DNA of 64,000 nt from assembly GCF_002286915.1 (NCBI RefSeq), contig NZ_MVOG01000002.1, positions 1-64,000 of the forward strand. Direction: 5' to 3'. Position numbers and translations under genes: made by a program. Each line of letters starts with the position of its first letter. The first letter of the stretch is position 1. This DNA is from Bifidobacterium italicum. Lineage in GTDB: Bacteria; Actinomycetota; Actinomycetes; Actinomycetales; Bifidobacteriaceae. The notes beneath the pieces were generated by a model. The model had not been told where the DNA came from. It did no database searches and was given only the letters and a program-made list of their open reading frames with translations. This document shows positions 24,949 to 35,549 of this stretch, piece after piece.

Positions 24949-25347
24949 ATGGCAGTTCAGGAAATCACCACCGAGACCTTCCCGCAGGCAGTCAAGGACC
25001 ATCAGATCGCGTTCTTCGACTTCTTCGCCACCTGGTGCGGCCCGTGCCGCGCCTTCGGCCCGATCTTCGAGAAGGCGAGCGAGGCGAACCCGGATGTCTT
25101 CTTCGGCAAGATCGACATCGACAAGAACCAGGACCTCGCCGCGCAGGCGAACGTCCAGGCCGTGCCGACGCTGATGATCGTCAAGGATGGCCACATCATC
25201 TATCAGGAGCCGGGTGCGCTGCGCGCGCCGGATCTCGACGACATCATCGATCAGGCGAAGAAGCTCGACGTGCAGGCCGCGCTCGAGGAGGCGCAGAAGA
25301 ACGATGAGGATCCGCATGAGATCCTCGAGGAGAACGAGGACAAGTAA
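24949..25347 (+). CDS. Thioredoxin-like protein
   Basis: Cytoplasmic dithiol-disulfide oxidoreductase of 132 residues. The active site is WCGPC with cysteines at 30 and 33, and the cis-proline is in AVPTLMIVKDG. The last 25 or so residues form a charged, Glu-rich tail (AALEEAQKNDEDPHEIL) that the typical 108-residue thioredoxin lacks. An AAGGAG ribosome site stands before the ATG at 24949. No reductase gene is adjacent. In an oxygen-sensitive anaerobe it would support ribonucleotide reductase and peroxide defence; that is family knowledge. Confidence 0.93.
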   Translation: MAVQEITTETFPQAVKDHQIAFFDFFATWCGPCRAFGPIFEKASEANPDVFFGKIDIDKNQDLAAQANVQAVPTLMIVKDGHIIYQEPGALRAPDLDDIIDQAKKLDVQAALEEAQKNDEDPHEILEENEDK

Positions 25348-25370
25348 TCCGACCGTTCCCACGGACGTCG

Positions 25371-25401
25371 CGCCCGTCCCGACCTCATGTCGGGGCGGGC
25401 G
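25371..25401 (+). terminator. Terminator after the thioredoxin gene
   Basis: CGCCCGTCCCGAC (25371-25383) pairs with GTCGGGGCGGGCG (25389-25401) with one wobble and is followed by TTCCTTG. It is 23 bases past the stop. Confidence 0.7.
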
Positions 25402-25664
25402 TTCCTTGTCCGCCCCGACTTCGGCGTTCCGCCGTCGGCGCATCCGCGGCCGTCCCCCGCGGCTACGCCGACGAATCATGGAAGCCGATGTCCGAACTGT
25501 GAAGATATCGGCATTCCCGAGCCGCGCCGAAAGGCGTGCGATATACTGTTGTTCAGTGTGTATTCCGGCGGCGGTCATATGAGACCGCGCGCACCGCGAC
25601 GCCCTTTGCCTGATCGGGGCCGCGAATACCGCCGAGGATTATCGGACGTACGTTGAGGAGCACA

Positions 25665-26723
25665 ATGGCTACCCATCACAAAGCAGACCAACCGACGCTT
25701 CGTTCGCTCACCAGGAGGCAGTGGATCCGCATCGCCTCCGTGTGCGCAGCCGTGGGTCTGGTCGTGGCTGGAGGTGCGGCCACGCGAAGCATCTATTCCC
25801 ATGCCAGCGCCACCCCCACCGCACAGCCGACCGCCTACTCGATCTCCGATGAGCATGCGGCCTCCCGTGGCAACGCACGTGACGCGCTCGATGGCGAGCC
25901 GACCTACGTGAACGTCACGATCAACGGCAAGACGCGCACCGTGCTCGGCACGAACTTCACCGACGTGAAGTCGGTGCTCGACGCCGGCGACATCACGCTC
26001 GAGAGCGGCGACACCGTCGAACCGTCACTGAAGACGAAGGTCGATGAATCGACGACGATCACGATCAACCGCGCCGGCGCGAAGATGGAGACCGAGGAAT
26101 CGAAGATCCCGTTCAACACCGTCAAGAAGGAGACGTCGTCGCTGCCGAAGGGCACCGAGAAGGTCGAGACCGAAGGCCAGGAGGGCATCCTCGAGAGGAC
26201 GAACCTCGTCGAACGCAGCGGCGACAAGGTCATCTCGACGAACACCTTCGCCTCTTGGGTGAAGAAGGCCCCGGTCGAGAAGGTCATCCTCGTCGGCACC
26301 GCGGACCCGCAGCCGGCGGCGCAGCCGCAGCCCACGACGGATACGTCGGCCGGCTCCTCGTCGGATTCGGACAACGCGTCGAAGCCGGCGTCGAACAACA
26401 GCATCGGCACGACCGCCCCGGTCGGCGAGATGCAGCAGTGGGCGCATGACTACCTGCTCGCGAACGGCGGCACCGAAGCCGATTTCACGGCTACCGTCTT
26501 CATCATCTCCCACGAGTCCGGCTGGTCGGTCACGGCCACGAACCCGTCCTCCGGCGCCTACGGTCTGGCGCAGGCGCTGCCGGGCAGCAAGATGGCCTCG
26601 CATGGCGCCGACTGGGCGACGAACTACCAGACGCAGCTCAAGTGGTTCTGGGATTACTGCAAGGGCCGCTACGGCTCGATCCAGGGCGCGTACGCGTTCT
26701 GGCAGGCGAACCACTGGTACTGA
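25665..26723 (+). CDS. Secreted G5-domain, Rpf/lytic-transglycosylase-like cell-wall protein
   Basis: Exported muralytic protein of 352 residues. A signal peptide or anchor (about 16-42, VCAAVGLVVAGGAA) is followed by a DUF348-type domain (YVNVTINGKTRTVLG), a G5 domain (about 145-210, KKETSSLPKGTEKVETEGQE), a Ser/Pro/Thr linker and a C-terminal lysozyme-fold domain (about 255-352). The probable catalytic Glu is in FIISHESGWSVTATNPSSG, with GLAQALPGSKM and YGSIQGAYAFWQANHWY. This layout matches actinobacterial resuscitation-promoting-factor-like proteins, which cleave peptidoglycan. The ATG at 25665 has GAGGAG just upstream. A 38-base palindrome follows the gene. Confidence 0.9.
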   Translation: MATHHKADQPTLRSLTRRQWIRIASVCAAVGLVVAGGAATRSIYSHASATPTAQPTAYSISDEHAASRGNARDALDGEPTYVNVTINGKTRTVLGTNFTDVKSVLDAGDITLESGDTVEPSLKTKVDESTTITINRAGAKMETEESKIPFNTVKKETSSLPKGTEKVETEGQEGILERTNLVERSGDKVISTNTFASWVKKAPVEKVILVGTADPQPAAQPQPTTDTSAGSSSDSDNASKPASNNSIGTTAPVGEMQQWAHDYLLANGGTEADFTATVFIISHESGWSVTATNPSSGAYGLAQALPGSKMASHGADWATNYQTQLKWFWDYCKGRYGSIQGAYAFWQANHWY

Positions 26724-26777
26724 TCCGGCGCCGGCTCCCAAGAGCATCCGTTCCGCCGGCTCCGGTCGCCGGAACAA

Positions 26778-26815
26778 CATTGAGGCCCCATGGCATATGC
26801 CATGGGGCCTCAATG
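26778..26815. terminator. 38-base perfect palindrome between convergent genes
   Basis: The two 19-base halves 26778-26796 and 26797-26815 are exact inverses, centred on CATATG. It lies between the stops of the G5-domain gene (plus) and a hypothetical gene (minus), so it can serve both as terminator. No long T-run on either side. Confidence 0.65.
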
Positions 26816-26847
26816 GCTATTGAAGGCATTGACGGGCCGGAAAACAA

Positions 26848-27321
26848 TCAGGCGGCGTGCCTAGGGGTTGAATCCTGCCCCGTCGCGTTGTAATCGACGC
26901 CCTTTTTGCGGCCGCGCTTCTTCATGACGCCCTGACGGCAATCGCGCACATCGAAGATGACCGTCTTGTCATCCGGGAACGGCGTGCCCTTGAGCTGCGC
27001 GAAGGCGACCTCATCATCGGCGACTTCGGGGAAATCGAAGAACCGGAGCACGGCGTTGAGCACGACCGGGCTGTTCAGCGTCACCGACACGGTCTTGCGG
27101 TTCGGCGTGACGAATTCGATGGCGTTGGGGTCCGTCTCCGCGCATTCACGGATGGCGACCTGCTTGGTATGGGGGTTCGTCAGGATCTGCACATAGCTGG
27201 GAGCATCCAATTCCTGCACCGTGTTCTTGTTGAACCGCATGTACCGGGGCGTCACTGTGAGGACGGCGCTGCCTGCGGTGCTGGCAGGATTGACAGGCTC
27301 AAAACCTTGTAAAACCGACAT
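26848..27321 (-). CDS. Hypothetical protein, 157 residues
   Basis: I do not recognise this protein. It begins MSVLQGFEPVNPASTAGSAV, is mixed alpha/beta by composition, has no membrane helix or signal peptide, and ends with a basic patch MKKRGRKKG followed by a polar tail, which might bind nucleic acid. AAGGAAG stands 7 bases before the ATG at 27321. Its upstream DNA (about 27340-27400) is markedly AT-rich compared with the surroundings and contains overlapping ATATA palindromes. It is a single gene flanked by palindromes on both sides, which makes a separate, perhaps transferred, unit possible. Confidence 0.7.
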   Translation of the reverse strand: MSVLQGFEPVNPASTAGSAVLTVTPRYMRFNKNTVQELDAPSYVQILTNPHTKQVAIRECAETDPNAIEFVTPNRKTVSVTLNSPVVLNAVLRFFDFPEVADDEVAFAQLKGTPFPDDKTVIFDVRDCRQGVMKKRGRKKGVDYNATGQDSTPRHAA

Positions 27322-27359
27322 ATTCGAACTTCCTTACGTCGTGATTTTGATTGCTTGCC

Positions 27360-27398
27360 CTTAAACTATATACCATATATCGTATTTTTAAAAATCGA
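27360..27398 (-). promoter_or_regulatory. AT-rich promoter/operator region of the 157-aa hypothetical gene
   Basis: TATATACCATATATCGTA followed by TTTTTAAAAATC gives several overlapping dyads 40-75 bases before the start. A -10-like TATAAT-type box could be placed at several points, so I do not fix one. The base composition differs strongly from neighbouring intergenic DNA. Confidence 0.35.
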
Positions 27399-27454
27399 AG
27401 TGTCGCGCATTGCCGGGAGGCCGCCAGCGATCAACACTGGCAAATAAGGAAACA

Positions 27455-27482
27455 GGGGCGGAACGAATATTCGTTCCGCCCC
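27455..27482 (-). terminator. 28-base perfect palindrome ending the EPS operon
   Basis: Two 14-base halves, GGGGCGGAACGAAT and its inverse, meet at 27468/27469. On the minus strand it is followed by TGTTTCCTTATTTG. It starts 50 bases past the DUF4012 stop and is the likely end of the EPS transcript. Confidence 0.6.
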
Positions 27483-27532
27483 ATCCGCGCCGTCAACATA
27501 TATGGCGCAGCGGCACTGTCACTGTGTCGTCA

Positions 27533-29488
27533 TCACTGCACGCGGCACAGCTTCGTGTAGGTGACGTCCGGCTTCGCCGATGTCGTCGGCGTCTCGTCGA
27601 TGCCGAGCTTCTGCGTCGCATCCGGCGACACCGTCACATCGAAGGAGTAGGTGACGGTGCTTTCCGGCTGCACCTGCGTCATCGTCGTGTAGATGAGCCT
27701 GAAGTTGAGCGAGTCGGCGACCGGATCCGCGCCGTTGCCGGTGACCTCGAAGTTGCTCATCGAGCCTCCCGCCGGCGGCATGAACACGATCTTCTCGAAG
27801 CTCGTGCCGTGGCTGTCGGGATACTCGGACCTGATGCCGGTGATGTAGTCCGGCAGCGTCTTCGATTCCTCATCCGTCATCGTGTTCCGGATCGTGTACT
27901 CCACATGGTACTTCGCCGCGCCTTCCTCACCGCAGTCGAGTTGCGTGATCTTCGTGGAGCGCTTGATGTACCAGCCCATCTTCGACGGGTTGTTCTCGGT
28001 GACGTAGATGCCGATCTCCGGCTTGGCCTCGTCGAGCGGCACCGTGGACGTCAATCCACGCTCCCAGAGGATCTGCTGCAACGTCGGGTCGAAGGAGTAG
28101 ACGGACAGATGCCGGTCATGTGCGAGCGTCAGCATCTCGGAGACGAGGCCCACCATCTTCCCCGCGCTCAGATCGCCCATAAGCCGCTTGACGCAGGCCT
28201 TCGCCACGGTGCCGAACATCGCGTCGGTGTCCTCGGGCGCGTACTCCTTGTATGCCGTGTTCAGCAGGAAGTCGGCGGTGTTCGTGCCGGTCAGCACCGT
28301 TCCGTTGGCGAGCTTCACGTCCCCGAGGACTTTGACGAGGCTCTGCACCATCAGCGGATCGGCAAGGATGACGCCGTTGAGTTCGGTGTGCTTGCCCATA
28401 TCCGTCTGATCCCAGATGTCTTTGAAGTATTGCGCGACGCGCACGTTATCCGGCGAATTCGCGATGTCGCGCGCATCGTAGTTCAGGCGCATCGGACCTT
28501 CGTCCTTGTACAGGCGGGCTTCGTCTTCGGACAGGTTGCGCGCCGTGACTTTATATCCGGGGAATGCGGCACTGCTCTGGAAATCGCCGATCTCAATCTT
28601 GCCGTCGTCGATCGTGACGGTGCCGACCGCACCGACCAAGCCGCCGCTCGCGCGCATCTCGCCGGGAGTCATCGCGAGAATCGCGTAGGTCTGCTTGCCG
28701 TCGTAGCCGAGCCATTCGGGCAGTTTCGGCGCATATTCGTAGATGCCAGCCTGCAGATACCGATTGGCCTTGTCGAGCATGCCGCGGCTGCTGTTGAGCG
28801 CGTTCGCGACGACGCCGATGCCCGGTTCGGGTATCCTGTCGAATTCCTCGGTGTACCGCTGCAGCGACTGTGCGGCCGTGTCGAGCTCCGGCAGCGACTG
28901 CATAATGGGCTCGACGTTGATGCGACCGTTCTTGTAGATCGATTTGACGTCGATCCGCTGCGCGACGTCGACGAATTTCGGCGCCGTGTCCTGCGCCATC
29001 TCGTCGACGACGTCGGTCATCATCCGCACGACGCGCATGCTGCCTTTGATGCCGGGGATCTTCTCGGTGAACGACCACAATCCGCCGTTCGTGATGTCCC
29101 TCGCGGCGCGCGTCTGCTTCTGCACGTCGGCGACGACGCCGTCGAGGTCGTTGAGACGATTGTTTTTGACGGCGTCCTTGACGACGGCGATCGCCGCCTC
29201 CTCGTGATGCTTGACGAGCAGCGCCTGCGTGCCGACCGTGCCGATGAACGCGACGACGACCGCGGCGATCGCGATGAGGACCCATCCCCACCAACGCACG
29301 CGCCGGTACCATGCCGGCTTGTCCTTGTCGTCCCCGCCGGCTTCGGCCGCCGCCGTATCCGCGCCGTCGGTGCGCTCTGCGGTGTCGTCCATCGTGGCGT
29401 CGTCCGCCGGCGCGGCGCCGCCGACGCCCGGCGTCGTCATGCCGTCCTGCACGGCTTCGATATCATGCTCGTCGTCATGTGTGGGCAT
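27533..29488 (-). CDS. DUF4012 membrane protein at the end of the EPS cluster
   Basis: 651-residue protein with an acidic, Ala-rich cytoplasmic tail (about 1-55), one membrane helix (about 68-92, WWGWVLIAIAAVVVAFIG) and a large extracellular domain of the DUF4012 family; YAILAMTPGEMRASGGLVGAVG near 285-305 is its best-conserved stretch. These proteins recur next to surface-polysaccharide genes, and a role in attaching or displaying the polymer is possible but untested. The ATG at 29488, with GAGG seven bases before it, is preferred to a GTG at 29491. A TACAAT box at 29614-29609 in the 164-base gap after rmlA could give it its own promoter. Confidence 0.82.
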   Translation of the reverse strand: MPTHDDEHDIEAVQDGMTTPGVGGAAPADDATMDDTAERTDGADTAAAEAGGDDKDKPAWYRRVRWWGWVLIAIAAVVVAFIGTVGTQALLVKHHEEAAIAVVKDAVKNNRLNDLDGVVADVQKQTRAARDITNGGLWSFTEKIPGIKGSMRVVRMMTDVVDEMAQDTAPKFVDVAQRIDVKSIYKNGRINVEPIMQSLPELDTAAQSLQRYTEEFDRIPEPGIGVVANALNSSRGMLDKANRYLQAGIYEYAPKLPEWLGYDGKQTYAILAMTPGEMRASGGLVGAVGTVTIDDGKIEIGDFQSSAAFPGYKVTARNLSEDEARLYKDEGPMRLNYDARDIANSPDNVRVAQYFKDIWDQTDMGKHTELNGVILADPLMVQSLVKVLGDVKLANGTVLTGTNTADFLLNTAYKEYAPEDTDAMFGTVAKACVKRLMGDLSAGKMVGLVSEMLTLAHDRHLSVYSFDPTLQQILWERGLTSTVPLDEAKPEIGIYVTENNPSKMGWYIKRSTKITQLDCGEEGAAKYHVEYTIRNTMTDEESKTLPDYITGIRSEYPDSHGTSFEKIVFMPPAGGSMSNFEVTGNGADPVADSLNFRLIYTTMTQVQPESTVTYSFDVTVSPDATQKLGIDETPTTSAKPDVTYTKLCRVQ

Positions 29489-29652
29489 CACGATTCCTCT
29501 CGGTGGTCATTCTCAACATGCGAAAACGCATTGACGCCGCCCACGTCTGACCCACGGACGGCATGTCGCCGGCGCGCCACGCAAAAGGCGCGCACACGCC
29601 GGTATGCCATTGTAGCCATGCGCGGCGAACTCGCCGAAGTCAGCGCATCACC

Positions 29653-30543
29653 TCAGTCGTCGTGACCGACCATGATCTTGTCGTCGGCCACGTCGAGCAG
29701 ATGCTGCCCGTAGGGGCTCTTGCCGTACTTGCGGCCGGCTTCGACGAGCTGCTCCTTCGTGATCCACCCGTTCTCGTAGGCGATCTCCTCGATGACCGAG
29801 ATCGGCATGTTCTGCGCGCGCTGGATCGTGCGGACGAACTCGCCCGCCTCGAAGAGGCTGTCCATCGTGCCGGTGTCGAGCCATGCATAACCGCGGCCGA
29901 GCGTCTGCACATGCAGGCTGCCGTCGTCGAGGTACATGCGGTTGAGGTCGGTGATCTCCAGCTCGCCGCGCGGCGAAGGACGCACCTGCTTCGCGAAGTC
30001 GACGACGCGGTCGTCGTAGAAATACAGTCCGGTCACCGCGTAGTTCGAGGCCGGATGCTCAGGCTTCTCGACGATGCTGACGGCTTTGTGGTCCTTGTCG
30101 AATTCGACGACGCCGTAGCGTTCCGGATCGTCGACGTAGTAGCCGAAGACGGTCGCACCGTGTTCGAGCGTGGCGGCGCGCCGCAGCTGACGGCCCAGAC
30201 CGTTGCCGTAGAAGATGTTGTCGCCGAGCACGAGCGCGCAGGCGTCGCCGCCGATGAACTCCTCGCCGAGCAGGAAGGCCTGGGCGAGGCCGTCGGGGCT
30301 CGGCTGCACCTTGTAGTGCAGCGAGACGCCGTATTGGGAGCCGTCGCCGAGCAGCCGTTCGAAGTTCGGCAGGTCCTTCGGCGTCGAGATGATCAGGATG
30401 TCGCGGATGCCGGCGAGCATCAGCGTGCTCAGCGGGTAGAAGATCATCGGCTTGTCGTAGACCGGCAGCAGCTGCTTCGACGTGACCGTCGTCAGCGGGT
30501 ACAGTCGCGTGCCGGATCCGCCGGCGAGGATGATGCCCTTCAT
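29653..30543 (-). CDS. rmlA: Glucose-1-phosphate thymidylyltransferase
   Basis: First enzyme of dTDP-L-rhamnose synthesis: glucose-1-phosphate plus dTTP to dTDP-glucose. The nucleotide-binding [16 protein letters not shown] opens the protein; [26 protein letters not shown] and [19 protein letters not shown] are all standard. Length 296 is typical. Two ATGs in tandem (30546, 30543) follow AAAGGA; the second has the better spacing. It follows rmlCD by 11 bases, so the rml genes are one transcript in the order B, CD, A. Confidence 0.96.
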   Translation of the reverse strand: MKGIILAGGSGTRLYPLTTVTSKQLLPVYDKPMIFYPLSTLMLAGIRDILIISTPKDLPNFERLLGDGSQYGVSLHYKVQPSPDGLAQAFLLGEEFIGGDACALVLGDNIFYGNGLGRQLRRAATLEHGATVFGYYVDDPERYGVVEFDKDHKAVSIVEKPEHPASNYAVTGLYFYDDRVVDFAKQVRPSPRGELEITDLNRMYLDDGSLHVQTLGRGYAWLDTGTMDSLFEAGEFVRTIQRAQNMPISVIEEIAYENGWITKEQLVEAGRKYGKSPYGQHLLDVADDKIMVGHDD

Positions 30544-30554
30544 CATGCGTCCTT

Positions 30555-32003
30555 TCAGGCATTCGCCGCATGCACGTAGTCGTGCAGCGACGTACGCCAG
30601 TCGGTCGTCTCGTATCCGGCCGTCTCGATCTTCGCGAGATCGAGCGCGCTGTGGGTCGGGCGCGGGCTGACCGGCGCCTTCGCGTTCGCGAAGTACTCCG
30701 CCGTGCTGATCGGGCGCACACGCTCGCCGTTGCCGTTCGTCTCGGCGAACACCTCCTTGGCGATCGCCGCCCAGCTGACCGGATCGCCCGAACCGGTCAG
30801 ATTGTAGGTGCCGTAGGGCGCATCCGTGTCGAGCAGGAAGAAGATCGCCTTCGCCATGTCGTCGGTGAAGGTGAGGCGGCCGAACTGGTCGTCGACGACC
30901 GTCACCTCGTTCAGCGCATCGCCGTCGTCGGCGACGCGGTCGGACAGCCCCATCATCGTCCTGACGAAGTTGTGGCCGTCGCCGATCACCCAGCTCGACC
31001 GCAGGATGTAGTGCTTGTCGGCCGTCGCCACGGCGATGTCGCCGGCCGCCTTCGACTGCCCGTAGACGCCGAGCGGCGCGAAGGGCTCGTCCTCACGGTG
31101 CAGTTCGGTCGTGCCATCGAACACGTAGTCGGAGCTGACATGGACGAGCGTCAGATGGTGGCGCTGCGCCGTCTTCGCGAGCAGCGCCGGGCCTTCGGCG
31201 TTCGCCTTCCAAGCAAGCGTGCGGCCTTCGGGGGTCTCGGCCTTGTCCACGGCCGTGTATGCGCCGGCGTTGATGATCGCGCCGTAGAGGCTCCAGTCGA
31301 TCTGCGCGTAGGCGTCCGGATCGGAGAAGTCGAATTCGTCGATGTCGGTGAATTCGTAGCCCTTGAGGCCGTGCGCCTCGACGTAGGCGCGGATCGCATG
31401 GCCGAGCTGGCCGTTGGCGCCGGTCACCAACGTGCGCTTCGGCTCCATCGGCTTGGCGTCTCTCAACATCGGATGGTGCAGGTCGGCCTCGCTGCGTTCC
31501 GATTCCTCAAGCGGGATCGGCCACTGGATGCCCAGCTCCGGATCGGCGAGGTTGACGAAGGTGTAGGTCTTCTTCATCTCGAGCGACCAGTGCGCATTGA
31601 CGAGATAGGTGTAGGCGGTGCCGTCCTCGAGCGCCTGAAAGCTGTTGCCGACGCCGCGGGGCACGAAGATCGCGCGCGACGGGTCGAGGCGCGTCGTGAA
31701 GACCTGCCCGAAGGAATCGCCGGGACGCAGGTCGACCCATGCGCCAAAGATCTCGCCGGTGGCGAGGGAGATGAACTTGTCCCACGGCTCGGCGTGGATG
31801 CCGCGCGTCACGCCGCGCTTGGCGTTGAAGCTGATGTTGTTCTGCACCGGTTCGAAGTCCTCGGGCAGGCCGAGCGCCGTCATCTTCGCCTTCTGCCAGT
31901 TCTCCTTGAACCAGCCGCGGTTGTCGCCGTGCACCGGCAGATCGAGGACGAGCAGTCCGGGGATGTTCGTCGTCGTGACCTTGAGTTCCTTTTCGAATTC
32001 CAT
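30555..32003 (-). CDS. rmlCD: Fused dTDP-4-dehydrorhamnose 3,5-epimerase / reductase (RmlC-RmlD)
   Basis: One 482-residue chain doing the last two steps to dTDP-L-rhamnose. Residues about 1-190 form the RmlC cupin domain ([20 protein letters not shown] with the catalytic His, and [14 protein letters not shown]). After a short linker, residues about 195-482 form the RmlD short-chain reductase: [14 protein letters not shown] binds NADPH, and SSDYVFDG plus YGQSKAAGD carry the active-site Tyr/Lys. The fusion is known in bifidobacteria. Start 32003 is the second of two tandem ATGs after GGAAGG. RmlB lies upstream. Confidence 0.95.
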   Translation of the reverse strand: MEFEKELKVTTTNIPGLLVLDLPVHGDNRGWFKENWQKAKMTALGLPEDFEPVQNNISFNAKRGVTRGIHAEPWDKFISLATGEIFGAWVDLRPGDSFGQVFTTRLDPSRAIFVPRGVGNSFQALEDGTAYTYLVNAHWSLEMKKTYTFVNLADPELGIQWPIPLEESERSEADLHHPMLRDAKPMEPKRTLVTGANGQLGHAIRAYVEAHGLKGYEFTDIDEFDFSDPDAYAQIDWSLYGAIINAGAYTAVDKAETPEGRTLAWKANAEGPALLAKTAQRHHLTLVHVSSDYVFDGTTELHREDEPFAPLGVYGQSKAAGDIAVATADKHYILRSSWVIGDGHNFVRTMMGLSDRVADDGDALNEVTVVDDQFGRLTFTDDMAKAIFFLLDTDAPYGTYNLTGSGDPVSWAAIAKEVFAETNGNGERVRPISTAEYFANAKAPVSPRPTHSALDLAKIETAGYETTDWRTSLHDYVHAANA

Positions 32004-32088
32004 CATGTTCCTTCCACGCTGTTGTTGACGGTTGCCGTCTCGACCCGAGATGGACCCCATCCACGCCGACGGGGCCCACCATCGGCTA

Positions 32089-33132
<1,044 letters not shown>

Positions 33133-33138
33133 CTATCT

Positions 33139-34596
33139 TCAGCCCCTCTTCCGCAGCAGCTTCCTCAGGAAGAACAGCGCGCTCTCGTCGCGCAACGCCA
33201 GCAGCGTCGCCGCGTACACGACCGCATATGTCGTTCCCCGCACCGCAAAATCCACGAAGATGTTGTCAAAGCGCACGGTGCGCGCGAACACCGCGTTGCA
33301 CAGCAGGACGAGCAGGCATCCCGCTACGGCGTGCATGATCGATCCGCCCAGCCGCAGCTGCCGCACCTGATCCCATGAGAAGCACAACGCCAGCGCGAAC
33401 ACCGTGCACTCCGCGACGACGATGCTGACGCAAGCCGCCGGCGCGCCGAAGGCGCGGATGCCCAACGCGTAGATGACGATGTTGATCGCCGCGCCGCTCG
33501 CCGTCGAGACGACGACCTTCTTCTCCCTGCGCAGCGGAATCAGGATGCCGTTCATCAGGAACACGCCCGGCGCCGTGAACGCGAGCGCGAAGGCGATGAT
33601 CTCGAGCATCGGCACGGACTCGATGTACTTCGGGCCGCTGATGATCAGCACGATCGGCCTGCTGAGCGCGAACACCAGCACCGCGGCCGGCAGACAGACG
33701 ACGATGACCGCGTTGAACAGCTTGTTGAGCAGCCGCAGATAGCCTTTCGGATCGTTCGAGGACAGATACGACAGGCGCGGCATCGAGACGCCCGTCAGCG
33801 AATTGATGGCCTGCCGGATGATGACGTACACCTTCATCGCCACGCTGTACAGGCCGACCTGCACGTCGCCGAGCATCGCGCCGACGAAGGTCGTGCCGGC
33901 GTTGCTGTAGATGGCCGTCGCCACGTTGTTCATGAACAGCGTCATGATCGGGTTGAAATGGCGCCGGATCCGCGGCGCGCGGGTCAGCGCGAGCCTCGCG
34001 TACCGGCGCGAATAGAAGAATCCCCAGATGTTCGCCGCCGATGTGGCGAACACGCTGATCGCCGCGTAGATGATGTAGTCGGAGGGCTTGTGCACGAGCG
34101 CGAACATGAGGATCAGCGAGACGACCTGCACGAGGATCGTGCGCACCGAGATGTAGAGGTAGTCCTCGAAGATCGAGTACAGCCATTCGACGCCCAGCGT
34201 CGTGAAGCCGATCGTCAGGCACTGGATGAACAGCAGCACCATGTACGCGTGCAGACTCGGGATGACGGCGACCGTCACGAAGAAGGCCACATAGGCGATC
34301 GCCGAGGAGATGATGTTGATCGTGAAGATCTGCTGGGCGAATCGCGTCAGGCTTTCCTGATCGCGCTTGATCTTCGCGCCTTCGCGAATCGCGTAGTTCG
34401 TGATGCCGAGGCCGGCGAACAGCGCGAAATACGACACGATCGACTGTGAGTAATTGATCTTGCCGATGTTCTCCGCCCCCAGGATGCGGGACACGTAGGG
34501 GAAGGTGATCAACGGGAACAGCAGGCTGGACACGGTGCGCATCGAATTGAGCAACGCGTTGCGCGTCAGCGACGGGAGTTTGGTCTGTGAAGCCAT
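33139..34596 (-). CDS. Wzx-type polysaccharide flippase
   Basis: Integral membrane protein of the MOP/MVF superfamily (485 aa, about 12-14 helices), expected to flip undecaprenyl-linked repeat units across the membrane. The opening (NALLNSMRTVSSLLFPLITF with FPYVSRILG) is a Wzx hallmark. It sits between the glycosyltransferase block and the rml genes, 30 bases before rmlB. The base composition matches the rest of this cluster and differs from the second flippase at 60864-62276, which shares no obvious recent origin. Confidence 0.88.
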   Translation of the reverse strand: MASQTKLPSLTRNALLNSMRTVSSLLFPLITFPYVSRILGAENIGKINYSQSIVSYFALFAGLGITNYAIREGAKIKRDQESLTRFAQQIFTINIISSAIAYVAFFVTVAVIPSLHAYMVLLFIQCLTIGFTTLGVEWLYSIFEDYLYISVRTILVQVVSLILMFALVHKPSDYIIYAAISVFATSAANIWGFFYSRRYARLALTRAPRIRRHFNPIMTLFMNNVATAIYSNAGTTFVGAMLGDVQVGLYSVAMKVYVIIRQAINSLTGVSMPRLSYLSSNDPKGYLRLLNKLFNAVIVVCLPAAVLVFALSRPIVLIISGPKYIESVPMLEIIAFALAFTAPGVFLMNGILIPLRREKKVVVSTASGAAINIVIYALGIRAFGAPAACVSIVVAECTVFALALCFSWDQVRQLRLGGSIMHAVAGCLLVLLCNAVFARTVRFDNIFVDFAVRGTTYAVVYAATLLALRDESALFFLRKLLRKRG

Positions 34597-34636
34597 ATCG
34601 ATTTCTCTTGGATGTCGTGTGAAGCCGGTCCACGGC

Positions 34637-35548
34637 TCAGACGTAACGTTCGACGACGCGCAACGAGTCGCGATGGTGCCGCAGATAATTGATCTGCTTG
34701 CGCCGCGGGTCGTGGTTGACCTGCGCCTCCGTCGACGCGTCCTCGGCGTGGCGCACGACGATGCGAGGATCGTAGTACAGCGTCAGTCCCTGCCGCCGGC
34801 AGCGCAGCACGAGGATGTCCTCCTCCATGTACAGGAAGGTGCCCGGGTCGAACGGCTCCTCGAAGGCTTCGAGGAACGCCGGTGTGAATATCAGGCACGA
34901 TCCGTGCAGCTTCACCGGCACGCATGCGCGCTGTCCCGCATGTTCCTGCGTCGAGGGAGTTGCGCCATCGGCGTCATGCCCACGGCCCGCGCCGCCCTTG
35001 AGCCGTTCGAACACGCCGTACAGATGCGTGCGCAGCAGCAGCAGGTTCCGGCGGATGTGCTTGCGCAGCGCGCGGATCTGCTGCGGCGAATCGACGACCG
35101 CGGACATCGGGTTCTGATGGCCGCCGTCCTTGCCCGAGATGATGTCCGGACCGATCACCGCGCAGCCGGTCGCCGCGTAATCCGCCACCGCCCGGCGCAT
35201 CAGGCCGTCGTCCGCGAGCACCACGTCGTTGTTCAACGTGACGATGTAGTCGCAGCCCAGCTGCGTGCGGCAATACCCGTAGCCCCTGTTGTTGCCGCGC
35301 GCGAATCCCTCATTGGCGTCGTTGTGCAGCAGCACGACGTCGCCATCCTGCCCGTAGCGTCGCAGCAGACGCTCATAGCTGCCGTTCGCCGAATCGTTGT
35401 CGACGATGACGATCGTGTACCGTCCGTCCGCCTGCGCGCAGTGCCTGCGGATGGATTCGACGCATTTGACCGTCTCCTCGTCGACGAGGTAGTGCAGGAT
35501 CACGAAGCCGAAGCGCGGCTCCGCCGTTGTCGTCGTCGTCACCGCCAT
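34637..35548 (-). CDS. GT2 glycosyltransferase (rhamnosyltransferase-like)
   Basis: 303-residue GT-A enzyme. It shows FVILHYLVDEETVKCVESI, IVIVDNDSANGSYERL and the DxD-like LNNDVVLADDG, then VKLHGSCLIFTPAFLEAF and LYMEEDILVLRCRRQG, a pattern seen in rhamnosyl- and N-acetylglucosaminyl-transferases of capsule clusters. An insertion rich in Arg and Gly lies near 180-205. The start ATG at 35548 falls one base after the stop of the preceding gene (TGAGATG), so translation is probably coupled. The sugar moved is unknown. Confidence 0.85.
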   Translation of the reverse strand: MAVTTTTTAEPRFGFVILHYLVDEETVKCVESIRRHCAQADGRYTIVIVDNDSANGSYERLLRRYGQDGDVVLLHNDANEGFARGNNRGYGYCRTQLGCDYIVTLNNDVVLADDGLMRRAVADYAATGCAVIGPDIISGKDGGHQNPMSAVVDSPQQIRALRKHIRRNLLLLRTHLYGVFERLKGGAGRGHDADGATPSTQEHAGQRACVPVKLHGSCLIFTPAFLEAFEEPFDPGTFLYMEEDILVLRCRRQGLTLYYDPRIVVRHAEDASTEAQVNHDPRRKQINYLRHHRDSLRVVERYV

Positions 35549-35549
35549 C

